64,000 bases of DNA from Paenibacillus turpanensis (GTDB taxonomy: Bacteria; Bacillota; Bacilli; Paenibacillales; YIM-B00363): contig NZ_WTLI01000014.1 in NCBI RefSeq assembly GCF_011421635.1, positions 62,001-126,000 of the forward strand, in the 5' to 3' direction. The position numbers and the translations under genes were made by a program. Below are positions 1 to 8,207 of this stretch, piece by piece; the first letter of the stretch is position 1, and each line of letters begins with the position of its first letter. The notes beneath the pieces were generated by a model. The model saw only the letters and a list, made by a program, of their open reading frames with translations, was not told the origin of the DNA and ran no database searches.

Positions 1-165
1 CGGCTGCAAAATGCGGCCGAACGAATCGATCTGGCGGTTCACGCCGACTGGCTGACTCTCGCGGCCGAGCTTGGATACCATGATCAGTCGCATTTTATCA
101 AGGATTTTAAAGCTTTCGTCGGTCAAACGCCCGAGGAATACGCAGCAGCATTTACCCGTAACTAA
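1..165 (+). CDS. AraC-family regulator, C-terminal fragment (5' end outside window)
   Basis: The reading frame is open from base 1 to a TAA at 163-165 and encodes the last 54 residues of a protein that begins outside the window. The stretch LAAELGYHDQSHFIKDFKAF followed by GQTPEEY is the second helix-turn-helix of the AraC/XylS family, with the usual G-Y-x-D-x-S-H-F-x-x-x-F-K pattern. Members are transcription factors with a variable sensor domain in front; that domain is not visible here. Only 12 bases separate the stop from the next gene, so cotranscription with the response regulator downstream is likely. The target and ligand cannot be judged. Confidence 0.85.
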   Translation, partial: RLQNAAERIDLAVHADWLTLAAELGYHDQSHFIKDFKAFVGQTPEEYAAAFTRN

Positions 166-177
166 GCAGGTGAACCT

Positions 178-885
178 ATGGATACGATTCGGATTTTAAT
201 TGCGGATGACGAGAAAGAGATTCGTGATCTGTTAAAAAAATATTTAGAACGGGAGCGCTACGAGGTGGATACGGCCATCCACGGCGAAGAAGCGCTTCGT
301 TTGTTTGCCCATAAAGCGTATCAGCTTGTCATTCTCGACGTCATGATGCCGAAAATCGATGGCATGGAAGCCTGCAGAAGCCTGCGCAAAACGTCCAATG
401 TCCCCATCATGATGCTGACCGCCAAGGATGATGAGGTCGACAAAATCGTCGGGTTAACCGTTGGGGCCGACGACTATATTACGAAGCCCTTCAGCATCAA
501 TGAGGTGGTTGCCCGTGTAAAAGCGCTGCTCCGGCGCAGCCTTGTGCTGAATCCGGACAGCCGAGCTTCGGAAGAAGAGCGCTTCCACCTTCACGGCGTA
601 ACGCTGGATATGCGAAGCTGCACAGCTTCGGTCGACGGCCGCGAAATCGCTCTAACCGCCAAGGAGCTGCAGCTGCTGAAATTTTTCATGCAGCATCCCG
701 GACAAGTATTCACCAAGACGCAGCTGTTCCGGCAGGTGTGGAATAGCGACTATTTGGAGGACGATAACACCGTGATGGTGCACATCCGCAAGCTTCGCAA
801 AAAGATCGAAGCCGATCCGTCCGATCCGCAGTACATCCAAACGGTATGGGGCATCGGCTACAAATTTGCAGGTGAGCGTGAATGA
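178..885 (+). CDS. OmpR-family response regulator (YcbL-like)
   Basis: A 235-residue OmpR/PhoB-type response regulator. Residues 5-120 form the receiver domain with the acidic pair DD at 10-11, the phosphoacceptor Asp54 in LVILDVMMP and the conserved Lys in DYITKPF. Residues 135-233 form a winged-helix DNA-binding domain ending in VWGIGYKF. The ATG follows an AGGTG ribosome binding site. Its stop overlaps the start of the histidine kinase (ATGA), which implies translational coupling. With the ABC ATPase and permease that follow, the order matches the Bacillus ycbLMNO module, a group related to bacitracin- and lantibiotic-responsive systems. It probably activates the downstream transporter; that role is inferred from context. 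Confidence 0.93.
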   Translation: MDTIRILIADDEKEIRDLLKKYLERERYEVDTAIHGEEALRLFAHKAYQLVILDVMMPKIDGMEACRSLRKTSNVPIMMLTAKDDEVDKIVGLTVGADDYITKPFSINEVVARVKALLRRSLVLNPDSRASEEERFHLHGVTLDMRSCTASVDGREIALTAKELQLLKFFMQHPGQVFTKTQLFRQVWNSDYLEDDNTVMVHIRKLRKKIEADPSDPQYIQTVWGIGYKFAGERE

Positions 886-1931
886 AGCCGAACAAGATGA
901 CGCTGTTATTGCTGCTGCAGCTTGGCGCAATCCTCGGTTTGCTTTGGCTGGAGCTGATCCACGGCGAGCCTCAAGCGTCCCGGTGGATCCTGTTCACCAT
1001 ATTGGGCGGAAGCATCCTTCTTCTTTTCCAATGGCGAAGACGCGCTTCGAAGTTTCTGGAGCGCACCCGTTCGGAGCTTCGGCGCGTTCTTAGCGGCAAT
1101 TCCAAAACTCGTCTGCTTGCTCCGGGGGAGCCGGATGTGGACGAGCTTCTATTCTCGATCAACGAATTAATTGAGCGCTTGGAGGCTGTTCAAATCGAGC
1201 ATGTCCGTTCACAAGCCGCGAGGAAGCAGCTGCTCTCCGGCATCTCCCATGATATTCGTACACCGCTGACCTCCATCATTGGCTACATCGATGCGCTTAA
1301 AGACGATGTTTCGGCTTCGGAGCAAGAGAAACGGGAGTACCTCTCGGTAATTGAAGCTAAGGCGTCAGCGCTTAAGCTGCTGGTCGATGAAATGTTTACC
1401 TTGGCGAAGCTGGATGCGGATGAATTGACGTTAAACCCTGAGACACTGGACGCAGCGGAAATGACCAGAGAGGTCTTGATCGATTATTTACCACTGTTTA
1501 AAAAAGAAGGCATCGAGCTCGATCTCCGTCTGCCCGAGCATTCCTGTACGGTACTGGCCGACCGGGTAAGCCTCCTGCGCATCATTGGCAATTTGCTGAA
1601 AAACGCCGCTCAGCACGGAAAAGCCGGTCAATATGTGGGGGTCGAAATGGTTAAGCAGGAACAGGACTATCATCTTCTGATTTCCGATCGCGGGCCCGGC
1701 ATTCCGCTGGGAGAGCAGGAACGCATATTCGAGCGGATGTACCGCGGCGAAGCCTCGCGCAGCGGCGAGCATGGCGGCAGCGGGCTTGGGCTTGCGATTG
1801 CCAAAGCGTTAGCCGAGAAAAACGGCGGCAGCCTGTCCGTCGAAAGCGAGCCTTGGGTGCGAACGGTATTTCGCTTGTCCCTCCCTAAGCAAAGCCGGCG
1901 TGCAGTTAAGAAATTGTTAAGAAATGAATAA
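882..1931 (+). CDS. Sensor histidine kinase, short N-terminal membrane anchor (YcbM-like)
   Basis: A 349-residue HisKA-type kinase. Two transmembrane helices (about 7-25 and 34-50) are joined by a loop of only about ten residues, so there is no extracellular sensor domain, as in intramembrane-sensing kinases of cell-envelope stress systems. The H-box SGISHDIRTPLTSIIGY places the phosphoacceptor at His123. The N box (GNLLKNAAQH), G1 (DRGPGIP) and G2 (GGSGLGLAIAKAL) complete the ATPase domain. It overlaps the regulator gene by four bases and is followed at 1998 by the ATPase gene. It most likely senses an antimicrobial or the flux state of the neighbouring ABC exporter; that is inference from family and layout. 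Confidence 0.92.
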   Translation: MKPNKMTLLLLLQLGAILGLLWLELIHGEPQASRWILFTILGGSILLLFQWRRRASKFLERTRSELRRVLSGNSKTRLLAPGEPDVDELLFSINELIERLEAVQIEHVRSQAARKQLLSGISHDIRTPLTSIIGYIDALKDDVSASEQEKREYLSVIEAKASALKLLVDEMFTLAKLDADELTLNPETLDAAEMTREVLIDYLPLFKKEGIELDLRLPEHSCTVLADRVSLLRIIGNLLKNAAQHGKAGQYVGVEMVKQEQDYHLLISDRGPGIPLGEQERIFERMYRGEASRSGEHGGSGLGLAIAKALAEKNGGSLSVESEPWVRTVFRLSLPKQSRRAVKKLLRNE

Positions 1932-1997
1932 GCAGTGGTTAAAGCTTTCTTTCTACACTGGTACTGTACCCAACGCATGAAGAAAGAGAGGACGCCC

Positions 1998-2918
1998 ATG
2001 AGTGCAGTCATTCAAACCAGCCACTTAACTAAAAAATACGGGGAGCAGATCTCTGTTAACGATGTGAGCATGACGGTTGAAGAAGGCCAAATCTATGGAT
2101 TTCTGGGCCGTAACGGCGCCGGAAAAACAACAACGATCCGTATGCTCGTCGGGTTGATCCAGCCTAGCTCCGGGTCGATTGAAATTTTCGGGGAGAGTCT
2201 GGCCAAACGCCAGAAGGACATTTTACGACGAATCGGTTCGATTGTAGAGGTTCCCGGTTTTTACGAAAATTTGACCGCCAAAGAAAATTTACAGGTCGTC
2301 GCTCGAATTATGGGCATGCACAAGCGGAACGCCCTTGAGGAGGCACTCGAGATCGTCGGCCTCCAGCATGAAACGAAGAAGCTGGTCGGCTCTTACTCGC
2401 TCGGCATGAAGCAACGGCTCGGCATCGCCCGCGCCCTCCTCCATTATCCGGAGCTGCTCATTCTGGATGAGCCGAGCAACGGGCTCGATCCGATCGGCAT
2501 TAAAGAAATGCGGAAGATGATCACAACGCTTGCCGCGGAACGCCGAATCACGATTCTAATCTCTAGTCATATTTTGTCCGAAATCGAGCAGCTGGCTACC
2601 CACATCGGTATCCTGCATGAAGGAAAGCTTCTGGAGCAGGCTGATCTCGAGGTGCTGCGCCAGCGAAACCGCCAGTATGTCGAGTTTCAGGTCAGCAACG
2701 ATAACAAGGCGGCGATGCTGCTTGAAAAGCATTTTGGCATCACCGATTATGAAGCGCATGGCGACGGGCTGCTGCGGATTTACTCCCATCAGGGAGAGCA
2801 GGGGAAAATCAACCGCGTTTTCGTTCACAACGAGATTGAGGTACTGAAAATTGCTCAGAGTGAGGATCGCTTGGAAGACACCTTCACCAAGCTGGTAGGG
2901 GGTGGCACCATTGGTTAA
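1998..2918 (+). CDS. ABC transporter ATP-binding protein (YcbN/BcrA-like)
   Basis: A 306-residue ABC ATPase. I start it at the ATG at 1998 (MSAVIQTSHLTKKYG), preceded by AAAGAGAGG, rather than at an in-frame codon further upstream that lacks a ribosome binding site. Walker A is GRNGAGKTT, the signature is YSLGMKQRLGIA, and Walker B is LLILDEPSNGLDP. About 80 extra C-terminal residues follow the ATPase core, as in BcrA-type exporters of lantibiotics and bacitracin. It pairs with the overlapping permease downstream. Energising export or target protection against a peptide antibiotic is the likely job, known for the family but not shown here. Confidence 0.92.
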   Translation: MSAVIQTSHLTKKYGEQISVNDVSMTVEEGQIYGFLGRNGAGKTTTIRMLVGLIQPSSGSIEIFGESLAKRQKDILRRIGSIVEVPGFYENLTAKENLQVVARIMGMHKRNALEEALEIVGLQHETKKLVGSYSLGMKQRLGIARALLHYPELLILDEPSNGLDPIGIKEMRKMITTLAAERRITILISSHILSEIEQLATHIGILHEGKLLEQADLEVLRQRNRQYVEFQVSNDNKAAMLLEKHFGITDYEAHGDGLLRIYSHQGEQGKINRVFVHNEIEVLKIAQSEDRLEDTFTKLVGGGTIG

Positions 2919-3648
2919 CCTGCTGCTTGCCGAGCTGCTTAAGCTCAAACGCTCCAAAATGATGCTGATCAGTATGATCGGCTCTGCTGTCGCGCCGTTC
3001 ATGGTCGTGGTCGCATCGTATATTCATATGACGACGAAGCAGCCCGCAAAGCCCGTCGTATTCGAACAGCTTTTCTTTGAAACGAATTTGTATACGCTGC
3101 TTGTCATCGGCGTCCCCTTATACGGCGTCGTTACGGCTTACCTTATTAACCGTGAGTTTATTGAGGACACGCTTAAAAGCCTGCTCACCATACCGGTCTC
3201 ACGCTTCATGTTCCTTGCCAGCAAGCTGGTGCTGCTGCTCGGATGGATGCTGCTGTTAACGCTGCTCGCCTGGTCGCTCACCTTGGGGCTTGGCGCACTG
3301 CTTGGATTTGACGGCTTAAGCTCCGCGCTGGTCGCCGGATCGTTCCGACGCTTCGTGATTGGAGGCCTGCTGCTTTTTGCTCTGTCCACGCCTACGGTGC
3401 TGATCTGCCTTTGGATGAAAAGCTACGTGCCGACCATTATTTTTACCATTGTGATTACGATGATTAACGTGATGATGGCCAACTCGGAGCATCGCGGCCT
3501 GTTTCCGTGGTCCGCCGTGCGGGATATTGTTGACGGCACGCTTCCAGTCGAGCATCCTCCCGAATTCTCGTATGCGGTTATTGCTGCCACATCTGTCGTC
3601 GGGCTGATTGCATCACTCGTTTATTTTAAAAGGACGGATATTCACTGA
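2902..3648 (+). CDS. ABC-2 type permease (YcbO-like)
   Basis: A 248-residue hydrophobic protein with about six transmembrane helices, of the ABC-2 permease type found beside BcrA-like ATPases. The open frame begins with GTG at 2902. A TTG at 2911 lies eight bases after a GGGGG run and is an equally good start. Either way it overlaps the ATPase gene, so the two are translated together. It should form the membrane channel of the exporter controlled by the upstream two-component system. A terminator follows at 3774. The substrate is unknown. Confidence 0.88.
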   Translation: MAPLVNLLLAELLKLKRSKMMLISMIGSAVAPFMVVVASYIHMTTKQPAKPVVFEQLFFETNLYTLLVIGVPLYGVVTAYLINREFIEDTLKSLLTIPVSRFMFLASKLVLLLGWMLLLTLLAWSLTLGLGALLGFDGLSSALVAGSFRRFVIGGLLLFALSTPTVLICLWMKSYVPTIIFTIVITMINVMMANSEHRGLFPWSAVRDIVDGTLPVEHPPEFSYAVIAATSVVGLIASLVYFKRTDIH

Positions 3649-3773
3649 TTGTATGGGTGAATCGTCTAATGAACCAAAGGGATAGGCTGCGAATCCTGCT
3701 TTTGTGAGGTTATCTGTGGATAACTTTGGCTGTCCCATGATGGATTGCTGAACCAATTATCGTATAAAAAATT

Positions 3774-3814
3774 AAGCTAGAGCCTCCTGCAAAGGAAACT
3801 CTAGCTTTTCTTTT
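3774..3814. terminator. Rho-independent terminator
   Basis: Nine-base arms AAGCTAGAG (3774-3782) and CTCTAGCTT (3799-3807) enclose a 16-base loop and are followed by TTCTTTT. It ends the ycbLMNO-like operon, and the A-rich left flank may let it work for the leftward SDR gene as well. Confidence 0.8.
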
Positions 3815-3840
3815 ACTTCAGGGTCGCACGTAATTAACTA

Positions 3841-4440
3841 CTAATAAACCGTGTAGGTTTGTCCGGTTTGCGCACCTTCTACGCTCTTCCGGTACGCTTG
3901 AGCGACGCGCTCGCCGGTCACAGGCACAAAGCCCGGAAAATACGGGCCATACTTCTCGATCGACTCCGCTAATACATTCGGGCTGACGTTATTGATCCGA
4001 ATCCCGCGCGGCAGCTCAATCGCCGCCGATTGGACGAAAGCGCGGACCGCTCCGCTGGCCATCGCGGCGGAGGCTCCTCCAAAAATCGGGTCATCCATAA
4101 TAATACCCGTAGTCAAAGTGAAGCTTCCGCGATCTCGAACATGGTTCATGCCGAGCAGGACGAGATTCACTTGGCCTTTTAGCTTGCTGTCGATGGAAAG
4201 CTCGTTTTTGTCCGGCGTCAGCTCCTGCAAAGGTCCGAAATGCGTTGCACCGGTTGTACTGATCACCGCATCCACCATCCCGACCGTCTCGTACATCCGC
4301 TGAATGCTTTCCGAAGATGTAATATCTACGGTTACGTCAGCTCCCTTTCGCCCGGCCCGAATGATTTCATGGCGACCGGTCAGCTCATTGTATACAGCCC
4401 GACCAATGGTACCTGTTGCCCCTACAAGTAAAACTCTCAT
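3841..4440 (-). CDS. Atypical short-chain dehydrogenase/reductase (Lin1944-like)
   Basis: A 199-residue SDR-fold protein. The N-terminal VGATGTIG motif is the dinucleotide-binding glycine loop. The usual catalytic Tyr-x-x-x-Lys is missing: the equivalent region reads GASAAMASGAVRAFVQ. That combination, with the short length, matches the Lin1944-like SDR subgroup, which keeps the cofactor fold but lacks the classical active site. The ATG is preceded by AGGAG. It lies 90 bases downstream of the multicopper oxidase gene on the same strand with no clear terminator between, so read-through is possible. Function unknown; an NADP-binding regulatory role or divergent reductase are both open. Confidence 0.8.
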   Translation of the reverse strand: MRVLLVGATGTIGRAVYNELTGRHEIIRAGRKGADVTVDITSSESIQRMYETVGMVDAVISTTGATHFGPLQELTPDKNELSIDSKLKGQVNLVLLGMNHVRDRGSFTLTTGIIMDDPIFGGASAAMASGAVRAFVQSAAIELPRGIRINNVSPNVLAESIEKYGPYFPGFVPVTGERVAQAYRKSVEGAQTGQTYTVY

Positions 4441-4530
4441 CTATTTCTCCTCACCCTCAATTAAGCGTTTCCCCACTAAAAAAATTATTTCTCAATAAAT
4501 TCTTATCGCTAACCAAGCCCGCCCATCTTT

Positions 4531-6249
4531 TTACTCCGGCTTGTTGCCTGCCTTCGGGTCAGCCTTGAATTGCGGCTGAAAGCCCTCATACCTTAGATGG
4601 GTGACCATCCCGGCAGCGGCATGATGGAGATCATGGCAGTGGAACATCCACTCTCCCGGATTGTCCGCGATAAAGGCTACAACGTATTCCTCGCCCGGCT
4701 TCAGGTTTAACGTATCCTTGATGATCGGCGAGCCCGTCATCGCCTTGCCGTTTTTGCTCAGCACCTGGAAGAAGTGACCGTGCAAATGCATCGGATGGTC
4801 GTCCGATTCCGACTTATTGACAAGACGCACCTTCACCTTATCGCCCTTTTTTACAGTGAGCATTTCGGTGTCTGGGTACGTCTTACCGTTGATTGTAAAC
4901 AACTGGCCGCCCTTGTCCTCCGTCGTGCCAAGATTCATCGTATACTCTAGATCAAACTTTTGATCCAGCTGAAACGGGGCATCCGCCATTTCACCGTAGC
5001 TCATCAGATCGATGCGCGGCAGCTTCTCGCGTTCATTCGCCCGGTCTGCTCCGGATGCAGCGCCTTCATACACAATGGCCGCCTTCATGCCCACCGCGGC
5101 CGGGTTGTCGCTGTGCTCCTCGAGCAGCCAAACGCCGGGGTTGTTTGCCGTAAATTCAATGTCATAGCGTTCGCCTGGGGCAATCGCCAGCAAGGAATCC
5201 TTCGTTGACGGAGGATGATTGATTTTCTGACCGTCTGTTGCCGTTATCGAGAATTCATGGCCATGAAGATGGAGCTCATGGGACATATACCCGGCATTGA
5301 TGAGGCGCAGGCGAACCTTTTCTCCCTCTTTGACGAGAAGGCGTTCTACAGCTTCACCCGTCTTTCCGTTGATGGTGAACAGGTTGTACATGCTCATGTC
5401 ATGGCCTTGTCCGGGTGTTCCATGCGGATGGTTTGAATTGCCCGCATGTCCGCTGTGGCCCGTTTCCGCAGCACCGTGGCTTGCACCATGGCCTGCATCG
5501 TGCGCACCGTGACCCGCTGCGTTCGCTGCGTGACCCGTTTCCGCAGCAGGACCCGTCCCGCTCTTGCCGTGGCTGCCCTCTGCCATATCGTGACCTGCTG
5601 CACCGGTGCCACTGTCCGAGGCCGCAGCGCCGCCGCCCATCCACTCGTCCAACACAAGCGTATAATCGCGATCCACTTTGGAGTCTTCCTCTCCCTCCAC
5701 AACGAGAGTGCCGTAGAGACCGCGATCCAGCTGATTTACACTGTCCTGATGAGAGTGGTACCAATACGTGCCGGCGACATCCGCCTTAAATTGATACGTA
5801 AACTGCTCCCCCGGCTGTACCGCATTTTGCGTCACCCCTGGAATTCCATCCATCGCATTCGGGACCGGATAACCGTGCCAATGAATCGAAACGGGCTCGG
5901 GCAGCTCGTTCTGCAGCTTCACCGTAACAAGCTCCCCTTGCTTGACCCGCAGCTGCGGGCCCGGCACGGAGTGGTTAAAGCTCCATACCGGCACCGTTGT
6001 TCCCTCCGCAGCAGCCAGCATTCCCGGCTTCGCCGTCAGGGTAAACTCTTTCCCGCGCAGCACCTCTGTCGCCTCGGTCAGCTCCGTCTTCCCTGATACA
6101 GAATCGCTCGAGCCCGCCGCCACTCCCGCATGCTGCGCGTGCTCATGATGTGCTTGGGAGCCCGTTTCTCTTGCCCCTGATGTACAGCCTGCTAGCAGAA
6201 CAGCCGGTAGTAGCAGCGCCGCCGCTGCCCAATTTCGTTTCTGATTCAT
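4531..6249 (-). CDS. Multicopper oxidase lipoprotein with His-rich linker
   Basis: A 572-residue copper oxidase of the CueO/CopA/PcoA type that should oxidise Cu(I) or small substrates using O2 outside the membrane. I start it at the ATG at 6249 behind GGAGGG; a TTG at 6285 would give a longer, unlikely N terminus. The leader ends in the lipobox LLAGC, so it is a membrane-anchored lipoprotein. Copper ligand motifs are complete: HWHG and YHSH in the first cupredoxin domain, HPMHLHGHFF and WMFHCHDLHHAAAGM in the last. Between domains one and two, about residues 210-290, sits a low-complexity stretch of His, Gly and Ala repeats (AAGHGAHDAGHGASHGAAE and similar). It is cotranscribed with the copper chaperone 49 bases upstream. 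Confidence 0.93.
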   Translation of the reverse strand: MNQKRNWAAAALLLPAVLLAGCTSGARETGSQAHHEHAQHAGVAAGSSDSVSGKTELTEATEVLRGKEFTLTAKPGMLAAAEGTTVPVWSFNHSVPGPQLRVKQGELVTVKLQNELPEPVSIHWHGYPVPNAMDGIPGVTQNAVQPGEQFTYQFKADVAGTYWYHSHQDSVNQLDRGLYGTLVVEGEEDSKVDRDYTLVLDEWMGGGAAASDSGTGAAGHDMAEGSHGKSGTGPAAETGHAANAAGHGAHDAGHGASHGAAETGHSGHAGNSNHPHGTPGQGHDMSMYNLFTINGKTGEAVERLLVKEGEKVRLRLINAGYMSHELHLHGHEFSITATDGQKINHPPSTKDSLLAIAPGERYDIEFTANNPGVWLLEEHSDNPAAVGMKAAIVYEGAASGADRANEREKLPRIDLMSYGEMADAPFQLDQKFDLEYTMNLGTTEDKGGQLFTINGKTYPDTEMLTVKKGDKVKVRLVNKSESDDHPMHLHGHFFQVLSKNGKAMTGSPIIKDTLNLKPGEEYVVAFIADNPGEWMFHCHDLHHAAAGMVTHLRYEGFQPQFKADPKAGNKPE

Positions 6250-6298
6250 TTCCCTCCACGTTCCTTCCCTAGTATGGAATTGCAAATTTGAGGCGATG

Positions 6299-6517
6299 TT
6301 ATTCCAAAGGAGTTACCTTATATCCAAGCTCTTCAATCTTGCGGGTGACATCCTGCACTTGTGCGGAGCCCGGTTGAACCTCGATACGAGCTGTTTTGGA
6401 AGGGAAATCGACGGTCCCCTTGACACCATCCATTGAGGCTACCGCCTTTTCAATTTTTGCAGCGCAAGATCTGCAATTCATTCCGCTAATTTGTACAACT
6501 ACATGTTGGTTTTCCAT
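6299..6517 (-). CDS. copZ: Copper chaperone, heavy-metal-associated domain (CopZ-like)
   Basis: A 72-residue single HMA domain with the metal site GMNCRSCAAKIEKAV (Met-x-Cys-x-x-Cys). The ATG at 6517 lies nine bases after AGGAG; the GTG at 6535 has no room for a ribosome binding site. CopZ-type proteins carry Cu(I) in the cytoplasm to a P-type ATPase or a repressor. No CopA ATPase is present in the window; here the partner is a secreted multicopper oxidase in the same operon. A promoter carrying CsoR-like operators lies just upstream. Confidence 0.92.
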   Translation of the reverse strand: MENQHVVVQISGMNCRSCAAKIEKAVASMDGVKGTVDFPSKTARIEVQPGSAQVQDVTRKIEELGYKVTPLE

Positions 6518-6543
6518 AGAAACAACACTCCTCACCCTGTTTT

Positions 6544-6606
6544 ATACCCCCAACGGGTATTTTTTATACTGGAGTAAATTTACCATACCCCTGTATCCTA
6601 TGTCAA
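6544..6606 (-). promoter_or_regulatory. copZ promoter with two CsoR-like operators
   Basis: Read leftwards, TTGACA (6601-6606), an 18-base spacer and TAAATT (6577-6582) form a sigma-A promoter. The spacer holds ATACAGGGGTAT (6585-6596). Downstream of the -10, ATACCCGTTGGGGGTAT (6544-6560) closely resembles the CsoR box of the Bacillus copZA promoter. Copper-dependent release of CsoR is therefore the likely control of copZ and the oxidase. The csoR gene itself is not in the window. Confidence 0.72.
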
Positions 6607-6772
6607 ATATACCGATTTCAATTTCATATCCTCCTCATCTATAGATCTACCCGTCACACTTCATATTTTCACACCGAACCCGGATAAAACGGAAGTAGTT
6701 AAATTTATACGGTAAATAGCGCTGTAACCCTCGAAAGAATTTGACGTATTCAACTAGCCCGCCCTATGTACG

Positions 6773-6804
6773 AAAAAACGGCTGCCGCCGCCACGACAAC
6801 CGTT
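6773..6804 (-). terminator. Rho-independent terminator after the 175-aa ORF
   Basis: Read leftwards, AACGGTTG (6797-6804) pairs with CAGCCGTT (6778-6785), with one G-U pair, around a 11-base loop, followed by a run of T (A on the plus strand, 6773-6777). Confidence 0.75.
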
Positions 6805-6815
6805 CATGATCTTTT

Positions 6816-7337
6816 TTACTCCTGCAAAATGACGTACTGCCCCGTATTCGCCCGAATAAACTGGGCCACCCGCCTATGGCTATCTTGCGCCAATTCTACA
6901 AAGCGAGCATACCCGGCCTCAACCCTTTCCTTCAGCTCAGCATCCTGCTCCAAATCCTGAAAGGAAGCATCCGCCCATGTCCGCCCCAGCCTGCTGTTTC
7001 TCGACGCGAACTCCTCTTTGGTTTGTTCAAGGAAGTGTGCCATATTCGAAGCTTCGTAAAAATGTAACCCCTTCAGCACACCGTTCCAATAATCCGGCGT
7101 ATCGAGCAGTGAATGGATCCACAAATAATACTCCAAAGGGGAAGACTTTGCGTGGTCATAGAGCACCCGAAACATACAAAGCGCGCGCTGTCCCTCCGTT
7201 AAGCGTGCGATCACCTCTCTTTTCACAGCTGGCGCCTTCCCCCGGATCTGCACAAAGGTCGGTTCCATACAAGCCCATCCGAGTCGTTCATCATCCAGAA
7301 TTTCAAACGTCCCTCGTTCCATCGATACCAGTGTCAA
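6816..7337 (-). CDS. Conserved-looking protein of unknown function, partner of TetR regulator
   Basis: About 173 residues, soluble, with no signal peptide or membrane segment and many Trp, Tyr and charged residues (for example YYLWIHSLLDTPDYWNG). I do not recognise the family. The ribosome binding site AAGGAGG lies one base before the ATG at 7343 but seven bases before a TTG at 7337, so TTG is the better start. It sits 57 bases downstream of a TetR-type regulator on the same strand and is followed by its own terminator, so the two form a two-gene operon. It is probably the effector gene that the TetR controls together with itself. Confidence 0.65.
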   Translation of the reverse strand: MTLVSMERGTFEILDDERLGWACMEPTFVQIRGKAPAVKREVIARLTEGQRALCMFRVLYDHAKSSPLEYYLWIHSLLDTPDYWNGVLKGLHFYEASNMAHFLEQTKEEFASRNSRLGRTWADASFQDLEQDAELKERVEAGYARFVELAQDSHRRVAQFIRANTGQYVILQE

Positions 7338-7394
7338 ACTCATCCCTCCTTGTTTTAGACTATCGCGAATGTCAACAATAAAACCAAAAAAATT

Positions 7395-8045
7395 TTACTT
7401 GCGGACTACCGATATCGCTGACTCAACGATCTGACCGACTGCCTTGGCCAGCTGCTCTTTTGTCTCTTGTTCAGGGATCCCTTTCGAACGATCATCCTGA
7501 CGCAGCTGCTCCAAATAATTCATACCTTCCGATACCGCGCCCCAAAACTGCCTTGCCAGCAGGCTCGTATCACCGCTGCGGATTTCTCCTCGACTGATCC
7601 CTTTTTCGATGGCGGCCGCCATCGGCTTGATGTACTCCGTCATCCATTGAAACGGTGACCGCTCCTCGGACAAATACAAATAATGCACATCCAGTGGAAT
7701 CCGATTGTAAAAACGGGAAACCTCCGGCTCGTCCAGCATCTGTCTGCATACCAACTGAGCGTATTCGCCAAACAGCTCAAGAGCATTCCGTTCCTGAGAA
7801 AAATGCAAGATTGCCCGCTGCTGCGTCCGTTCCATCATCGTCTCGTAAAGCTCCTGGAAAAGTGCCTGCTTGCTTTTGAAATAATGATAGACCAATCCTC
7901 GAGCAAGTCCGGCGCGCTCTGCAACCTCACCGATTTCGGAAGCAGCATAACCTTTCTCGGCGTAAACCAGGATGGCGGCCTGCATAATTTGCTGCATGCG
8001 CTGCCGGCGAATTTCTTCATTTTGTTCCTTCGTCCGTGGTGACAA
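7395..8045 (-). CDS. TetR/AcrR-family transcriptional regulator
   Basis: A roughly 216-residue TetR-type repressor. The N-terminal helix-turn-helix reads EIGEVAERAGLARGLVYHYF, the family hallmark, followed by KSKQALFQ; the C-terminal half is the all-alpha ligand domain. The start is the TTG at 8045 (LSPRTKEQNEE), eight bases after AGGGAGG; the longer open frame to 8084 would run through the operator. A strong promoter and a perfect palindrome sit directly upstream, so autorepression is expected. The controlled partner is the unknown 175-aa gene downstream. The inducing ligand cannot be inferred. Confidence 0.9.
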   Translation of the reverse strand: MSPRTKEQNEEIRRQRMQQIMQAAILVYAEKGYAASEIGEVAERAGLARGLVYHYFKSKQALFQELYETMMERTQQRAILHFSQERNALELFGEYAQLVCRQMLDEPEVSRFYNRIPLDVHYLYLSEERSPFQWMTEYIKPMAAAIEKGISRGEIRSGDTSLLARQFWGAVSEGMNYLEQLRQDDRSKGIPEQETKEQLAKAVGQIVESAISVVRK

Positions 8046-8068
8046 TCCATCCGCCTCCCTTCTTATGA

Positions 8069-8118
8069 TTGACACCAATGTCAACGGAAAATATACCCCA
8101 GTTCAGTTCTATTGTCAA
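8069..8118 (-). promoter_or_regulatory. TetR promoter with palindromic operator
   Basis: Read leftwards, TTGACA (8113-8118), a 17-base spacer and TATATT (8090-8095) form a near-consensus sigma-A promoter. Just downstream lies the palindrome TTGACATTGGTGTCAA (8069-8084), two perfect six-base arms with a four-base centre. Its place between the -10 and the ribosome binding site suits repression by the TetR protein it precedes. Confidence 0.78.
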
Positions 8119-8147
8119 TATATGGATTCCATTGCGATTCGCCCTAG

Positions 8148-8193
8148 AAAAAACGGCAGCCCTTGCCTCCCGAAAGGAAGACTTGGACTGCCG
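8148..8193 (-). terminator. Rho-independent terminator of yjlC-ndh
   Basis: CGGCAG (8188-8193 on the complement) and CTGCCG (8154-8159) form the base of a hairpin with further internal pairing, followed leftwards by TTTTTT. It lies 15 bases after the ndh stop. Confidence 0.82.
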
Positions 8194-8207
8194 ATATGAT
8201 TAGATGA

